Under the pieces are notes generated by a model. The model did no database searches. It was given only the letters and a program-made list of their open reading frames with translations, and was not told the origin of the DNA. The position numbers and the translations under genes were made by a program. Source: PFL35 sp041550515 (lineage in GTDB: Archaea > Thermoplasmatota > E2 > DHVEG-1). Taken from it: DNA of 64,000 nucleotides. Positions 43,221 to 52,763 of the stretch are shown here, piece by piece; position 1 is the stretch's first letter, and each line of letters starts with the position of its first letter. Location: the NCBI GenBank assembly GCA_041550515.1, contig JBFEOQ010000004.1:1-64000 (forward strand), read 5' to 3'.

Positions 43221-44402
43221 ATGGTTCCAAATATTAAAGGTGATAAGTTAAAAGAGTTTTTTGATCAAACGATGTTATGCACCTCGTGTGGATATTGTAA
43301 GTCGGTTTGTCCAACCTTCAAATCAACTCTTTGGGAAAATAATTCTGCACGCTCAAAAATTATGTTAGCCTATGGTCTTATTAAGGGAGAAATTAAACCT
43401 GATGATTCAATAGTTCAATCCATTTTTGAATGTACAGGATGCGAAGATTGCATGAGAAGATGCCCATCGAAAGTAGAAACTATTAAAATAATTATGGCGA
43501 CTAGAAGCGAGCTTGCTAACCTAAATTTAATACCTGATAATATAAGAATTGCTTTAGATAATATAAAAAAATCAGGTAATCCATTAGGGGAACTAAAAGA
43601 AAAACGCATTGATTTTATTCCAGAAAAAGCTAAAAAAAGAATTGGAAAAGGCGCTGAAGTTTTACTTTACCTTGGGTGTACAACCTCATTCCAAGAAATG
43701 AAAATGGCAAAAAGTATCTTTGAAGTTATGGAACGTAGTGGTATTGATTATACATTTTTAGGGAAAGAAGAACCATGTTGCGGATTCTTGAATTATCTTT
43801 CAGGATATAATATAATGGAATTTGGTAAACAAATGATAAAAGCAATGAATACACTTAAACTAAAACCAAAAACAATTGTGACATCATGCCCAGGATGTTT
43901 TAGAACATTTAATATTATTTATCCGAAAGAAGGTGTATACTTAGATGTTAATGTTAAACATATTACTGAATTCCTTAAAGAACTTATAGAAAATGGAAAT
44001 CTCATCGTAAGTAAAAAATTGGAAGGTAAAGTATTATATCATGATCCTTGTGATCTTGGAAGAAATTGTAATTATTATGATCAACCAAGAAAATTATTAT
44101 CCCATTTCACTGATGTCCAGGAATTTGAATACAATAGAGATGAGGCGCATTGCTGTGGTGGTGGAGGAGGTCTTCAATCAACAAATTATGCATTAACAAC
44201 CGATATTGCTAAAAAAAGAATAAAAGAAGCATTAGATTTGAACGCGGATATGATTGTAACAGCTTGTCCTGCATGTAAATCAACATTATTAAATGCAGCA
44301 TTTGAGATGAGGGCAGAGTTTGGAAAAAAGATAAAAATAAAAGATATAGTTGAGATTGTTGAACGAAATACTATTAAAAAGGATTCTGCCTTTTCTACTT
44401 GA
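43221..44402 (+). CDS. GlcF-type iron-sulphur (CCG) partner of the hydroxyacid dehydrogenase
   Basis: 393 residues. Two [4Fe-4S] motifs come first (CTSCGYCKSVCPT ~20 and CTGCEDCMRRCPS ~74), then two CCG domains (CTTSFQEM ... CCGFLNY ... CPGC; HDPCDLGRN ... CCGGGGG ... ACPACKS). It is the GlcF/LldE/HdrD-like subunit that takes electrons from the flavoprotein and passes them to an unknown acceptor. ATG 43221 follows AAAGGTGG and starts 1 nt after the glcD stop; an earlier in-frame start at 43161 lies inside glcD. Confidence 0.87.
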   Translation: MVPNIKGDKLKEFFDQTMLCTSCGYCKSVCPTFKSTLWENNSARSKIMLAYGLIKGEIKPDDSIVQSIFECTGCEDCMRRCPSKVETIKIIMATRSELANLNLIPDNIRIALDNIKKSGNPLGELKEKRIDFIPEKAKKRIGKGAEVLLYLGCTTSFQEMKMAKSIFEVMERSGIDYTFLGKEEPCCGFLNYLSGYNIMEFGKQMIKAMNTLKLKPKTIVTSCPGCFRTFNIIYPKEGVYLDVNVKHITEFLKELIENGNLIVSKKLEGKVLYHDPCDLGRNCNYYDQPRKLLSHFTDVQEFEYNRDEAHCCGGGGGLQSTNYALTTDIAKKRIKEALDLNADMIVTACPACKSTLLNAAFEMRAEFGKKIKIKDIVEIVERNTIKKDSAFST

Positions 44403-44594
44403 TTAATTATATGTAATGTCTATTGGAAGAAATAATTATTCTTTCTATCAGGAAGCTTAAAACCAAAGTTTTTTGTTTTAGACTATTAAATTTAAAGCTT
44501 TCTTCGGAGGAGTTTTTCATATTTAAAATATGTATATTTTCTAAAAATAAATTTATTAATAAGAAGAAAAAGTTATTTATTTAATTATTGCGTT

Positions 44595-45290
44595 TTATAG
44601 GTCTCTAGAAAAAGCTCCTGTTAACATCGCATATTCTTCAAAATCTTCAACCCAGTCAAAATCCTTATCGATTTCACTCTCGTCCATTTTCTTTGCACTT
44701 TCAGCAAGATGCTTCTGCTGTTCTTCGATTAATTTTTCAAGAGAGGCAAATCGTTTAGCTTTGATTACAGGGTAAAGTAAAATCGTGTCTGGTCCTTCAA
44801 GGCTCCGAATCTTATTTCTTACAAAATCCATAGCAGTTTGTTTACTATCTGCAGCGATATTCATTACAATATCTTCATCTCCAAGAGAATAAGAGATATA
44901 TATTGGGAATAGATTATTTGGATATTTATATTTAATCAAATAATCATAAATATTTTTATAATATTTGGCATGTGTATAAATACGAATTACATATCGTTGA
45001 ATATTTTTTGGTCTATTTTTAGGAATTGGAAAAAATATTGGTTTCATTAATGAAATTGTACTAGAGTGATGGCATTCTTCACAATTAGAGAGACTTTCTG
45101 TGACGAAATGAGCGATGTCATCTACTTCTTTCACATCAAAAATAATTGCTACACTCATCATACCTTCTGCTTGTGTTGCATACAAAGGTGTTACATATTT
45201 AGTAGTTTCTTCTTTTATTACGTTTTTTTCAACAAAATCCCATATTTTACTAAGATCACTTTTTGGGGCTAATCTCACAATAATCATCAT
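44595..45290 (-). CDS. Protein with two RAM/Lrp-ligand-like domains and no DNA-binding domain
   Basis: 231 residues. The N-terminal ~90 residues and residues ~95-175 each look like the small alpha/beta effector domain of Lrp/AsnC regulators (RAM domain). There is no helix-turn-helix. The C-terminal ~45 residues are acidic and helical. It may sense a small metabolite and pair with another regulator, or act as a stand-alone effector. It is flanked by hydroxyacid/glycerol-phosphate dehydrogenase genes but is monocistronic. The domain reading is from pattern only; it may be an unnamed family. Confidence 0.6.
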   Translation of the reverse strand: MMIIVRLAPKSDLSKIWDFVEKNVIKEETTKYVTPLYATQAEGMMSVAIIFDVKEVDDIAHFVTESLSNCEECHHSSTISLMKPIFFPIPKNRPKNIQRYVIRIYTHAKYYKNIYDYLIKYKYPNNLFPIYISYSLGDEDIVMNIAADSKQTAMDFVRNKIRSLEGPDTILLYPVIKAKRFASLEKLIEEQQKHLAESAKKMDESEIDKDFDWVEDFEEYAMLTGAFSRDL

Positions 45291-45452
45291 AGAATATAAC
45301 CTCCGAATTTCCCTATAAATTGATTTAATCCGTATTAGTAATTATAATATAAGTAGTTTTTGTAAAAACAATAAAGAATTCTCCCTATAAAAAGTATTTT
45401 TTAAAAACAAACATTTTGATAAAAAATTTATAAATTTTAAAAATGATTCAAT

Positions 45453-45827
45453 TTAAATAATGGATTGTTTTTTTATTGTTTTTGTTGCAACAATATCAAC
45501 ATCACTATTTAAAACATTTTTAATAATAATCTGACCTGATGCTACAGGAGCATTAATTGTAATTTTTTTAATTTGTCTAAGAATCGGAAATAATTTATCC
45601 TTTGGTACTGGTCTAGTACTTTTTACACTAACTAGAGGCCATTCTCCACCTTTTACTAATACCGATGTTGTTAACATTCTCCTCGGATCAAGAGCTTCAC
45701 TTTTTGCATATTCAATCCCTTTTTTACATATATTTTCCTCTGTTACTATAATTTGCTTTCCATCTATTTTTACGAATATCTTGCAACCAATTGGACATAT
45801 TATACAAGTGATTTTATTTTCATCCAT
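45453..45827 (-). CDS. DUF1667 protein (glycerol-3-phosphate dehydrogenase associated)
   Basis: 124 residues of the DUF1667 family: TCIICPIGCKIFV and NICKKGIEYA carry conserved cysteines, followed by DPRRMLTTSV and RPVPKDKLF. In bacteria this protein is encoded with GlpA/GlpB-type flavoproteins and is thought to be an iron-sulphur or small accessory part of an anaerobic glycerol-3-phosphate dehydrogenase. Here it starts inside the end of the flavoprotein gene (8-nt overlap), so the three genes form one unit. GAGGTT precedes its ATG. Confidence 0.85.
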   Translation of the reverse strand: MDENKITCIICPIGCKIFVKIDGKQIIVTEENICKKGIEYAKSEALDPRRMLTTSVLVKGGEWPLVSVKSTRPVPKDKLFPILRQIKKITINAPVASGQIIIKNVLNSDVDIVATKTIKKQSII

Positions 45828-47079
45828 CGAGTTTAACCTCTAAATTATCTGACGATTTTATTAAATTTTTATCTATTATAAAATTAAATTTAATCATATT
45901 AGAAGGAGTTACATACCGAAACTTTTTCTTAAAAATTTCTTTATCTAAATTAATTATACGTAATGTAGTATTCTTTTTAGGTTTTTCAACTCTTAATCTG
46001 AAATTTACTTTACCAGATTTGGTTACTCTTTGAGGAATTAAATATCTAATTCCCTTGCCTGGAATGATTTTTATATATTTACCATTATCAGGTATTTTCT
46101 TTTTTTTTGAAATTGCATATTCTGCAGCATACGAACCAGTTTTTTTAGAATCTCTTGATAGAGAATCAACGATATCATACACATGAAGACAATTACCACA
46201 AGCAAAAACTCCTGATAACGAAGTTTCAAAAAATTGATTGACTACCGGACCACCTGTTATATCATCAATTATAATTCCAACATTTTTTGATAATTCATTT
46301 TCAGGTATCAAACCAAGTGAAAGAAGAAGAGTGTCACATTTAATTTTTTTTTCAGTTCCAGGAATAATTCTCGTTTTTTCATCTACTTGCGAGACAGTAA
46401 CACTTTCAAGTCGTTCTTTTCCCTGTATTAGCACAATAGTATGATTCAACATAAGAGATATACCATAATCATCAAGACATTGGACAATATTTCTTGGAAG
46501 ACCACTTGGATTAGGTAAAAATTCTATAACACCTAAAACGTTTGCACCTTCTAATTTTAAACGACGTGCCATGATTAATCCTACATCGCCAGATCCAAGA
46601 ACAACTATATTTCTTCCAACCATTACATTATAAAGATTAATGAACGCCTGTGCTACACCAGCTGTGTAAATACCACTAGGTCTATCACCTGGAATCATAG
46701 CAGCCCATCTTGTTTTTTCTCGACAACCCATAGCAAGAACAATAGCTTTAGCTTTGATTTTATGCAATCCTTTTTTATTAATAGCAGTTATTTCTTTTTT
46801 ATTATTAAAATTAAAAACCATTGTTTCATTCAAAAGTTGTATATCTTTTTTTTCGGCTTTTTTAATGTAAAGTTCTGCGTATTCAGGACCAGTTATTGAT
46901 TTTCCAGTTTCCTCAACACCAAAACCGTCATGAATACATTGTGGAAGAATACCTCCCAACCAATTATTTCTATCGATAACTATAACGTATTTAGCACCGT
47001 TTTCTTTTGCAGATATCGCTGCAGATAAACCTGCTGGTCCCCCACCGATAACGGCGACATCCACATCCCAATCACTCAT
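45820..47079 (-). CDS. FAD/NAD(P)-dependent oxidoreductase, GlpB-like
   Basis: 419 residues. A two-dinucleotide-domain flavoprotein: FAD motif VAVIGGGPAGLSAAI near residue 8, NAD(P)-type motif VVLGSGDVGLIMARRL (~158), and the second FAD element GVFACGNCLHVYD (~290). It belongs with the HcnB/GlpB-like proteins found between GlpA-type dehydrogenases and DUF1667 proteins. It may oxidise the GlpA product electrons and pass them to NAD or ferredoxin. ATG 47079 is chosen because GAGAGGTT is well spaced before it; an earlier GTG-type start would add eight residues that overlap the previous gene. Confidence 0.85.
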   Translation of the reverse strand: MSDWDVDVAVIGGGPAGLSAAISAKENGAKYVIVIDRNNWLGGILPQCIHDGFGVEETGKSITGPEYAELYIKKAEKKDIQLLNETMVFNFNNKKEITAINKKGLHKIKAKAIVLAMGCREKTRWAAMIPGDRPSGIYTAGVAQAFINLYNVMVGRNIVVLGSGDVGLIMARRLKLEGANVLGVIEFLPNPSGLPRNIVQCLDDYGISLMLNHTIVLIQGKERLESVTVSQVDEKTRIIPGTEKKIKCDTLLLSLGLIPENELSKNVGIIIDDITGGPVVNQFFETSLSGVFACGNCLHVYDIVDSLSRDSKKTGSYAAEYAISKKKKIPDNGKYIKIIPGKGIRYLIPQRVTKSGKVNFRLRVEKPKKNTTLRIINLDKEIFKKKFRYVTPSNMIKFNFIIDKNLIKSSDNLEVKLDG

Positions 47080-48538
47080 CTTTAACCTCTCTAGTTCGAC
47101 CATTAAATAGATTAGAATTAGGTGATCGAAGTTTTATATCATTGATATTCATACCAAACTTCTTTTCCATAATTTTTATAATATGCTGGGCACAAAATCC
47201 CCCTTGACATCTACCCATACCTGCTCGACAACGATATTTAATAGATGAAATTGTTTTTGCACCAAGCGGATTTGAAAGAGCTTGAATTACTTCCATCTCT
47301 GTAACATTTTCACATCTGCAAATTATTCGTCCCCATCTATCGTCTTTTTTAATTAATATTGCCTGTTTTTGTTCAGATATTTCAGAGAAATGTTTTCTTT
47401 TTTTTGTTTTCATTATATATGTTTTTTTATATTCTAGATTAATATGTTTGGATATCATTTGTACTGTCTTTTTTGCTATGGCAGGAGCCGCGGTTAGACC
47501 AGGTGATTCAATTCCTAATAGATTTATTAAACCCGGTGTTTTTTTACTTTCTTCGATTCTATAATCTGCCCATCCTCCTTCTTCTTTAGATGCGAGTTTA
47601 CAACGAATTCCAGCATATGCATTTATAACTGCGTTATTCGGTAAATTTGGAATAATCTTTTTTGCTTCCTTGAATAAAGTCTTCATGGTTTTTCTTGTGG
47701 TTTTTTTATCATTAATATCATCTATGAATTCAGCACTTGGACCTACTAGAATATTTCCTTTAATAGTAGGGGTGAGATGAATTCCTAAAAATCCACTATT
47801 CTTTTCAGGAATGGGGTATATCATTGATTTTATCAAAGAACGATAATTTTTATCTAATACTAAATATTCTCCCCGACAGGGATATATATTAAAATCAGGT
47901 TCTTCGAGCATTGCTACAATTTCTCTACAGTTTAACCCTGCTGCATTCACTAATAATTTAGTCTGATATTCACCTTTGTTAGTTTTTATTAAAAAATTAT
48001 GTTTTTGTTTCTTTAACCCAGAAACTTTAGTTTCAAGTAAAAATTTTACATTATTCTCTGCAGCATTCTCGGCAAGGGCAATAGTTAACTCATATGGCTC
48101 TATTATACCAGCAGATGGAACCCACAAAGCTGCATGACATTTAACATTTGGTTCTTTTGATTTTATAGATGATTTATCTATTATTTCAAGATATGGAACT
48201 TTATTTTTCTCACCTATTTTTTTAATATATTTGAGTTCTTTAACTTCTTCATCGTTTTTAGCAATAACATATTTTCCAATCCAATTCACTTGGACACCTA
48301 GCTGATTAGCTAATAATTTAAACATTTGATTTCCTTCAACACAAAAATGAGCTTTTAGTGAGGAGGGAGTAGAATTTAATCCACTATGTATTACACCACT
48401 ATTTGCTTTACTAGTTCCAGATGCAACGTCGCTTCCTTTCTCAAATACAACGACATCAATATTATATTTTGAAATCTCCCAAGCAATTGCAGAACCGATA
48501 ACTCCTCCACCAACAATAGCAACTTGGAAGTTTTTCAT
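47072..48538 (-). CDS. FAD-dependent dehydrogenase with C-terminal [2Fe-2S] domain, GlpA-like
   Basis: 488 residues. A DAO-type flavoprotein (VAIVGGGVIGSAIAWEI at residue 6; GVIHSGL near 49; AAGLNCREI) is joined to a C-terminal BFD-like [2Fe-2S] domain with CRCENVTE ... CRAGMGRCQGGFC. The fusion of DAO and BFD domains, followed by GlpB-like and DUF1667 genes, matches anaerobic glycerol-3-phosphate dehydrogenase sets. L-2-hydroxyglutarate dehydrogenase is a related alternative because the flavin domain resembles that family too. In an archaeon, oxidation of glycerol phosphate could link lipid precursors to central carbon flow. Confidence 0.83.
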   Translation of the reverse strand: MKNFQVAIVGGGVIGSAIAWEISKYNIDVVVFEKGSDVASGTSKANSGVIHSGLNSTPSSLKAHFCVEGNQMFKLLANQLGVQVNWIGKYVIAKNDEEVKELKYIKKIGEKNKVPYLEIIDKSSIKSKEPNVKCHAALWVPSAGIIEPYELTIALAENAAENNVKFLLETKVSGLKKQKHNFLIKTNKGEYQTKLLVNAAGLNCREIVAMLEEPDFNIYPCRGEYLVLDKNYRSLIKSMIYPIPEKNSGFLGIHLTPTIKGNILVGPSAEFIDDINDKKTTRKTMKTLFKEAKKIIPNLPNNAVINAYAGIRCKLASKEEGGWADYRIEESKKTPGLINLLGIESPGLTAAPAIAKKTVQMISKHINLEYKKTYIMKTKKRKHFSEISEQKQAILIKKDDRWGRIICRCENVTEMEVIQALSNPLGAKTISSIKYRCRAGMGRCQGGFCAQHIIKIMEKKFGMNINDIKLRSPNSNLFNGRTREVKDE

Positions 48539-48628
48539 CTGATTCGTTGAATATCAAGACTTATATAAATATATTAGTTGTTTACTTATTTACTTTATAT
48601 CATAAAAAAATTGAGCTGAGGAAAATAA

Positions 48629-49885
48629 ATGAAGGTAAATATTCCTTATGGAAGCAAATATATCAATGTTACAATACCTAAACCTTTTCATATGTTAGTT
48701 CCTAACAAAGTAATGATAAAGAACCAAGAAAAACTAATAGATAAGGCTTTAGAAAAGCCTTTAGGTTTTAACTCTTATGATGATTTTGCTGAAGATGCTG
48801 ATAGATTACTTGTTATTATTAATGATGCGACAAGACCTACTCCAACATCTAAAATTTTAAAATATCTTTTACCAGTTCTCTCATCTCATCCTGACGTAAA
48901 GTTTCTTGTTGCGACTGGTGTTCATCGTGCGCCCACAGAAGAAGAATATAGATATATTTTTGGAAACACATATGAAATTTTTAGAAGAAAAGTTTATGCT
49001 CATGATGCAAGAAAAGATAATGATATGATCTACTTAGGTAAATCAAAGAATGGAACTGAAATGTATATAAATAAGTTAGTTCCAGAATATAAAAATATTC
49101 TTGTTATCGGTAGTGTTGAACCGCATTATTTTGCAGGTTATACTGGAGGAAGAAAATCTTTCCTACCTGGAGTTGCCTCATATAAAACTATTGAAATGAA
49201 TCATAAACTTGCATTAAGTGATAAAGCATGTTCTCTTGCCCTTGAAGGAAATCCTGTGCATGAAGATATGGCTGACGCAATGCAGGTGCTTAAAGATCTT
49301 AAAGTTTTTTCTATACAAACAGTACTTACAGGTGATCATAAATTATATGCAGTTACCGCTGGTGATTTACATCAATCATTCGATGCGGCAATAGAATTTT
49401 CTAAACAAGTTTTTTGTGTACCTTTAAGAGGAAAAGGTAACTTAGTTATAACTGCCGCCCCTTATCCTATGGATATTGACTTATATCAATCGCAAAAAGC
49501 TCTTGACAATGGTAAATTAGCTCTTGAGGATGGAGGAGTTATAATTCTTGTATCTAAATGTCGTGATGGTATAGGTGAAGATGCATTTCTTGAACTTTTA
49601 GGAAAAGCTAATTCTCCTAAAAAAATAATGGAAATACTTGGGGATGAATACAAGCTAGGATACCATAAAGCAGCAAAAATGGCTCAAATTGGAATAAGAG
49701 CAGATATGTGGGCTGTTACTGATCTTGATGATAAAATTATTAAAAAGTCACAATTGAAACCTTATTCAACTATTCAAGTTGCAATAGATGACGCAGTTAA
49801 ACTTATTAAGAAAAAAGGTAAAAAACCAAAAACTATTGTTATGCCATATGGAAGTCTAACAGTTCCCCTAATTGGAGAAAAATAA
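48629..49885 (+). CDS. larA: LarA-family nickel-pincer racemase (lactate racemase-like)
   Basis: 418 residues with the LarA nickel-pincer residues in register: His99 (GVHRAPT), His166 and Lys176 (VEPHYFAGYTGGRKSF) and His192 (NHKLAL). These correspond in position to His108, His174, Lys184 and His200 of the Lactobacillus enzyme. LarA isomerises lactate or another 2-hydroxyacid using a nicotinic-acid-derived Ni cofactor that needs LarB, LarC and LarE, which are not seen here. Lactate is likely but not certain, since many LarA homologues act on other hydroxyacids. The hydroxyacid dehydrogenases nearby support a hydroxyacid role. Confidence 0.82.
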   Translation: MKVNIPYGSKYINVTIPKPFHMLVPNKVMIKNQEKLIDKALEKPLGFNSYDDFAEDADRLLVIINDATRPTPTSKILKYLLPVLSSHPDVKFLVATGVHRAPTEEEYRYIFGNTYEIFRRKVYAHDARKDNDMIYLGKSKNGTEMYINKLVPEYKNILVIGSVEPHYFAGYTGGRKSFLPGVASYKTIEMNHKLALSDKACSLALEGNPVHEDMADAMQVLKDLKVFSIQTVLTGDHKLYAVTAGDLHQSFDAAIEFSKQVFCVPLRGKGNLVITAAPYPMDIDLYQSQKALDNGKLALEDGGVIILVSKCRDGIGEDAFLELLGKANSPKKIMEILGDEYKLGYHKAAKMAQIGIRADMWAVTDLDDKIIKKSQLKPYSTIQVAIDDAVKLIKKKGKKPKTIVMPYGSLTVPLIGEK

Positions 49886-50272
49886 ATGGATTTTAGATTA
49901 TTGCATTATCTTTATCTTTTTGTATTAATATAAAGATCTTATAATAGTATTTGTTTTCACAAAACATGCAATATATTTCAAAATACTCTAATACGTCTAA
50001 TAGTATATTTTTAAAATAATCAAAAGCGTTATAGTTTTTATCTATTTATTTATTGAATTTTATTGAATTTCACAACAAATTTTTCTATAATTCTTCTATT
50101 AAATGGATTAATAAAATAAATATCCTGATATCCCTCTTTTCTATTTTAAAATAGACTTCATAAATATTTTATAACAAATAAACTTAAATTTATAGATAAT
50201 GATATAAAATTAAATAAGAAGAAAAAACTAAAAACATAATTACTATTCATTTTGACAAAGGAGCGTGATTTT
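49886..50272. other. 387-nt non-coding gap upstream of the fumarase genes
   Basis: The gap is very AT-rich and has no open frame with a ribosome-binding site. It contains a perfect 16-bp palindrome (50140-50155), several TATA-like stretches, and the direct repeat ATTGAATTTT. The last 15 bases hold the AAAGGAG ribosome-binding site of the fumarase alpha gene. I see no RNA gene in it. The length suggests a regulated promoter region. Confidence 0.5.
50140..50155. promoter_or_regulatory. 16-bp perfect palindrome, possible operator
   Basis: TCTATTTTAAAATAGA reads the same on both strands and lies about 118 nt upstream of the fumarase alpha start. It could be a dimer-binding site or an AT-rich promoter part. 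Composition makes chance quite possible. Confidence 0.25.
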
Positions 50273-51133
50273 ATGGATGAAACAAGTTTCGAAGACGGTA
50301 TAGTTTCTCTAATTAGAAAAGCTGAAACTGAATTACCACAGGATGTCATTAGAGCTCTAAAGAAAGCATGTGATTTTGAAAAAGGAATTGCGAAAACTCA
50401 AATTGAAACTATTCTAAAAAATGTAGAGTTAGCTAAATCATCAAAACGCCCTATGTGTCAGGATACCGGTATTCAGACATTTTTTGTTCAGATTGGTATT
50501 GATTATCCAAAAATTAAGGATCTAGAAGGCTGGATCATAAAAGGAGTTAAAAGAGCAACAAAGGAAATACCATTAAGGCCAAATACCGTTGATCCATTCT
50601 CGGGGAAAAACCATGGTGATAATGTCGGAGAAAATATTCCATATATAACTTGGGAATTTATGGATGGAGATAAGATATTAATAACTGCATTACCAAAGGG
50701 TGGCGGTAGTGAAAACATGAGTAAACTTGGGATGTTAAAACCTGGAGTTGGTATCGAGGGAGTAAAGGCTTTTGTAGTTGATGAAATGATTAAGGCTGGA
50801 GGAAATCCATGTCCACCAACCGTTGTAGGTATAGGTATCGGGGGAGGCGCTGATCTTAGCTTAAAACTTGGAAAAAAAGCCTTATTAAGACCCATTGGAA
50901 TAAGACATCGAGATAAAATGATAGCATCTATAGAATTAGAACTAATTGAGCGCATAAATGCTAGTGGTATTGGACCTATGGGACTTGGTGGTAAAACAAC
51001 AGTTTTAGATGTACATATAGAAAAAGCTCATCGTCATCCTGCTAGCCTTCCTGTCGGAATTGCTGTTCAATGTTGGGCTGATAGACGAGCCCATCTAACT
51101 ATTAATTCAGATGGAACATGGGAGGTATCATAA
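50273..51133 (+). CDS. fumA: Fumarate hydratase class I, alpha (N-terminal) subunit
   Basis: 286 residues of the TtdA/FumA-N family. The cluster cysteines and active-site parts are visible: KRPMCQDTGIQTFFVQIG near residue 62, the ALPKGGGSENMS loop (~139) and CPPTVVGIGIGGGADLS (~184). Class I fumarase uses a [4Fe-4S] cluster to interconvert fumarate and malate. The split into two genes is usual in archaea. ATG 50273 has AAAGGAG at good spacing, and an upstream in-frame start at 50252 is inside that site. L(+)-tartrate dehydratase is the main alternative, but the context (fumarate reductase, KOR, SucCD) favours fumarase. Confidence 0.88.
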   Translation: MDETSFEDGIVSLIRKAETELPQDVIRALKKACDFEKGIAKTQIETILKNVELAKSSKRPMCQDTGIQTFFVQIGIDYPKIKDLEGWIIKGVKRATKEIPLRPNTVDPFSGKNHGDNVGENIPYITWEFMDGDKILITALPKGGGSENMSKLGMLKPGVGIEGVKAFVVDEMIKAGGNPCPPTVVGIGIGGGADLSLKLGKKALLRPIGIRHRDKMIASIELELIERINASGIGPMGLGGKTTVLDVHIEKAHRHPASLPVGIAVQCWADRRAHLTINSDGTWEVS

Positions 51134-51673
51134 ATGAAGTATCATTTTAATCTACCAGTAAACATTGATGATATACAGAAACTTAAGGTTGGAGATATAT
51201 TATATGTTTCAGGTGAAATCTTCACCGCTCGAGATGAAGCACATCATAAGATGTTAAATATAGAAGAAAACAAATTGCCATTTACTCCTTCAAATATGGC
51301 ACTTTTTCACTGTGGACCACTCATGAAAAAAGAACATGGTAGTTGGAAAGTAGTTTCTGCTGGTCCAACAACTAGTAGCCGTATGGAACTTTTTGAGGAT
51401 CAATTCATTGAAAAATTTGGTATTAATATCATAATCGGAAAAGGAGGAATGGGTAAACGTACGGAAACTGCTTTAAAAAAGTTTGGTGGTATTTATACTG
51501 CGTATACTGGAGGTGCAGGAGCACTTGCAGCCGATTGTGTGAAGAATGTAAACGCAATATATTGGCTTGAAGAACTTGGAATGCCAGAAGCAGTATGGAT
51601 ATTTGAAGTAGAAAAATTCGGTCCACTAGTTGTCGCTATGGATTCGTATGGAAATTCATTTTATAAAAAATAA
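51134..51673 (+). CDS. fumB: Fumarate hydratase class I, beta (C-terminal) subunit
   Basis: 179 residues of the TtdB/FumA-C family. KVGDILYVSGEIFTARDEAHHKML (~22), CGPLMKK, AGPTTSSRM (~76) and GKGGMGKRTE are the conserved substrate-binding elements. It starts directly after the alpha stop codon, so the two subunits are translated in step. Together they complete the malate/fumarate step next to the fumarate reductase encoded upstream in the window. Confidence 0.88.
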   Translation: MKYHFNLPVNIDDIQKLKVGDILYVSGEIFTARDEAHHKMLNIEENKLPFTPSNMALFHCGPLMKKEHGSWKVVSAGPTTSSRMELFEDQFIEKFGINIIIGKGGMGKRTETALKKFGGIYTAYTGGAGALAADCVKNVNAIYWLEELGMPEAVWIFEVEKFGPLVVAMDSYGNSFYKK

Positions 51674-51710
51674 TTTATAAGATTAAAAAATATGATATAT
51701 CAGAATATAG

Positions 51711-52763
51711 ATGGAAAAATATGATGTAGTCATCATTGGTGCAGGCCCAGCTGGGACATCGGCTGCTAAAATTCTTGAATCTAAAAGACATAACTACCTC
51801 ATTTTAGATAAAATGTTGTTTCCCAGAAACAAACCATGTGCGGGTGTACTATCTCCAAAAGTTAATTCTATACTTAAAATTCCAAGAAATATACGTGAAC
51901 GTCCTCTTTATGGTTACCGTGTTTTTTCTCCATCTGGTAATATTGTAGAATCACCTTTCCCTGAACCTGGTTCTATAGTCAAAAGAGATATTTTTGATAT
52001 GTTTCTTGTTGAATCCCTAATAAAAAAACCTACGCATGTAGATGTTACGAAAATATATAAAGATGATTATGGTATGGTAATTGTTGGGAATAATTGGAAA
52101 TGTAAAGCTAAAAGTATAATTGGAGCCGATGGAGCTAATTCAATTGTAAAAAAGTATTGTAAAATCTCATCAAAGAAAATTGCAATAACCGCCCAATATA
52201 CCATTTCTCTTCCATTTAATATTATAAATAAATTTATTGGTAATTGGTTTGAAGTGTATTATACTCTTAGATATGGATATGGATGGATTAGCCCTAATAA
52301 ACAAAGTTTAAAAATCGGTGTTGGTATCCTCTCAAATTACCTAAAAATGAATATATGGGATGTATTAAATAATTTCATGAACCATCCAATAGTAAAAGGA
52401 AAATCTAAGGATGGAAAAATTATTGGAAAAGAAACTCATATTATTCCTATGTCCGGACCGTTGGATAGACTTGTAGGTAATAAATGCATATTAGTTGGGG
52501 ATGCAGGGGGTTTTGTATATCCTGGAACAGGAGAGGGTATATTTTATTCTATTAAAACAGGTCAAATAGCGGCAAGAGTAATTGATCAAGCAATAATAGA
52601 TGACGATTATCATAATATTTCTATTGAAAAAAATTATTTAAAAGAATTAGATAAAAATGGAATTTTATGTCTTCGTAATATTGATTTCGTGGAAAAAATT
52701 CTGTCAAGCAGTGAAAAAATTGAAAAATATGTTAAGCGGTTAAGATATTTAAACAGAAACTAA
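51711..52763 (+). CDS. Geranylgeranyl reductase family FAD oxidoreductase
   Basis: 350 residues. The FAD motif VVIIGAGPAGTSAAKIL is at residue 6, the family marker PCAGVLSP near 43, GADGANSIV (~136) and the C-terminal FAD site LVGDAGGFVYPGTGEGI near 262. These enzymes saturate prenyl chains, in archaea mostly of phospholipid core ethers, and also of quinone tails. The two UbiA prenyltransferase genes at 57205-59158 may act in the same lipid or quinone pathway. It is convergent with the lipoate locus and overlaps its last gene by 4 nt. Confidence 0.85.
   Translation: MEKYDVVIIGAGPAGTSAAKILESKRHNYLILDKMLFPRNKPCAGVLSPKVNSILKIPRNIRERPLYGYRVFSPSGNIVESPFPEPGSIVKRDIFDMFLVESLIKKPTHVDVTKIYKDDYGMVIVGNNWKCKAKSIIGADGANSIVKKYCKISSKKIAITAQYTISLPFNIINKFIGNWFEVYYTLRYGYGWISPNKQSLKIGVGILSNYLKMNIWDVLNNFMNHPIVKGKSKDGKIIGKETHIIPMSGPLDRLVGNKCILVGDAGGFVYPGTGEGIFYSIKTGQIAARVIDQAIIDDDYHNISIEKNYLKELDKNGILCLRNIDFVEKILSSSEKIEKYVKRLRYLNRN

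Noticed and set aside
44403..44594. Possible terminator hairpin between the convergent genes, from AAGCTT-containing inverted segments
   Set aside because: The arms pair imperfectly and the loop is long; a T-rich archaeal terminator is likely but I cannot place it with confidence.
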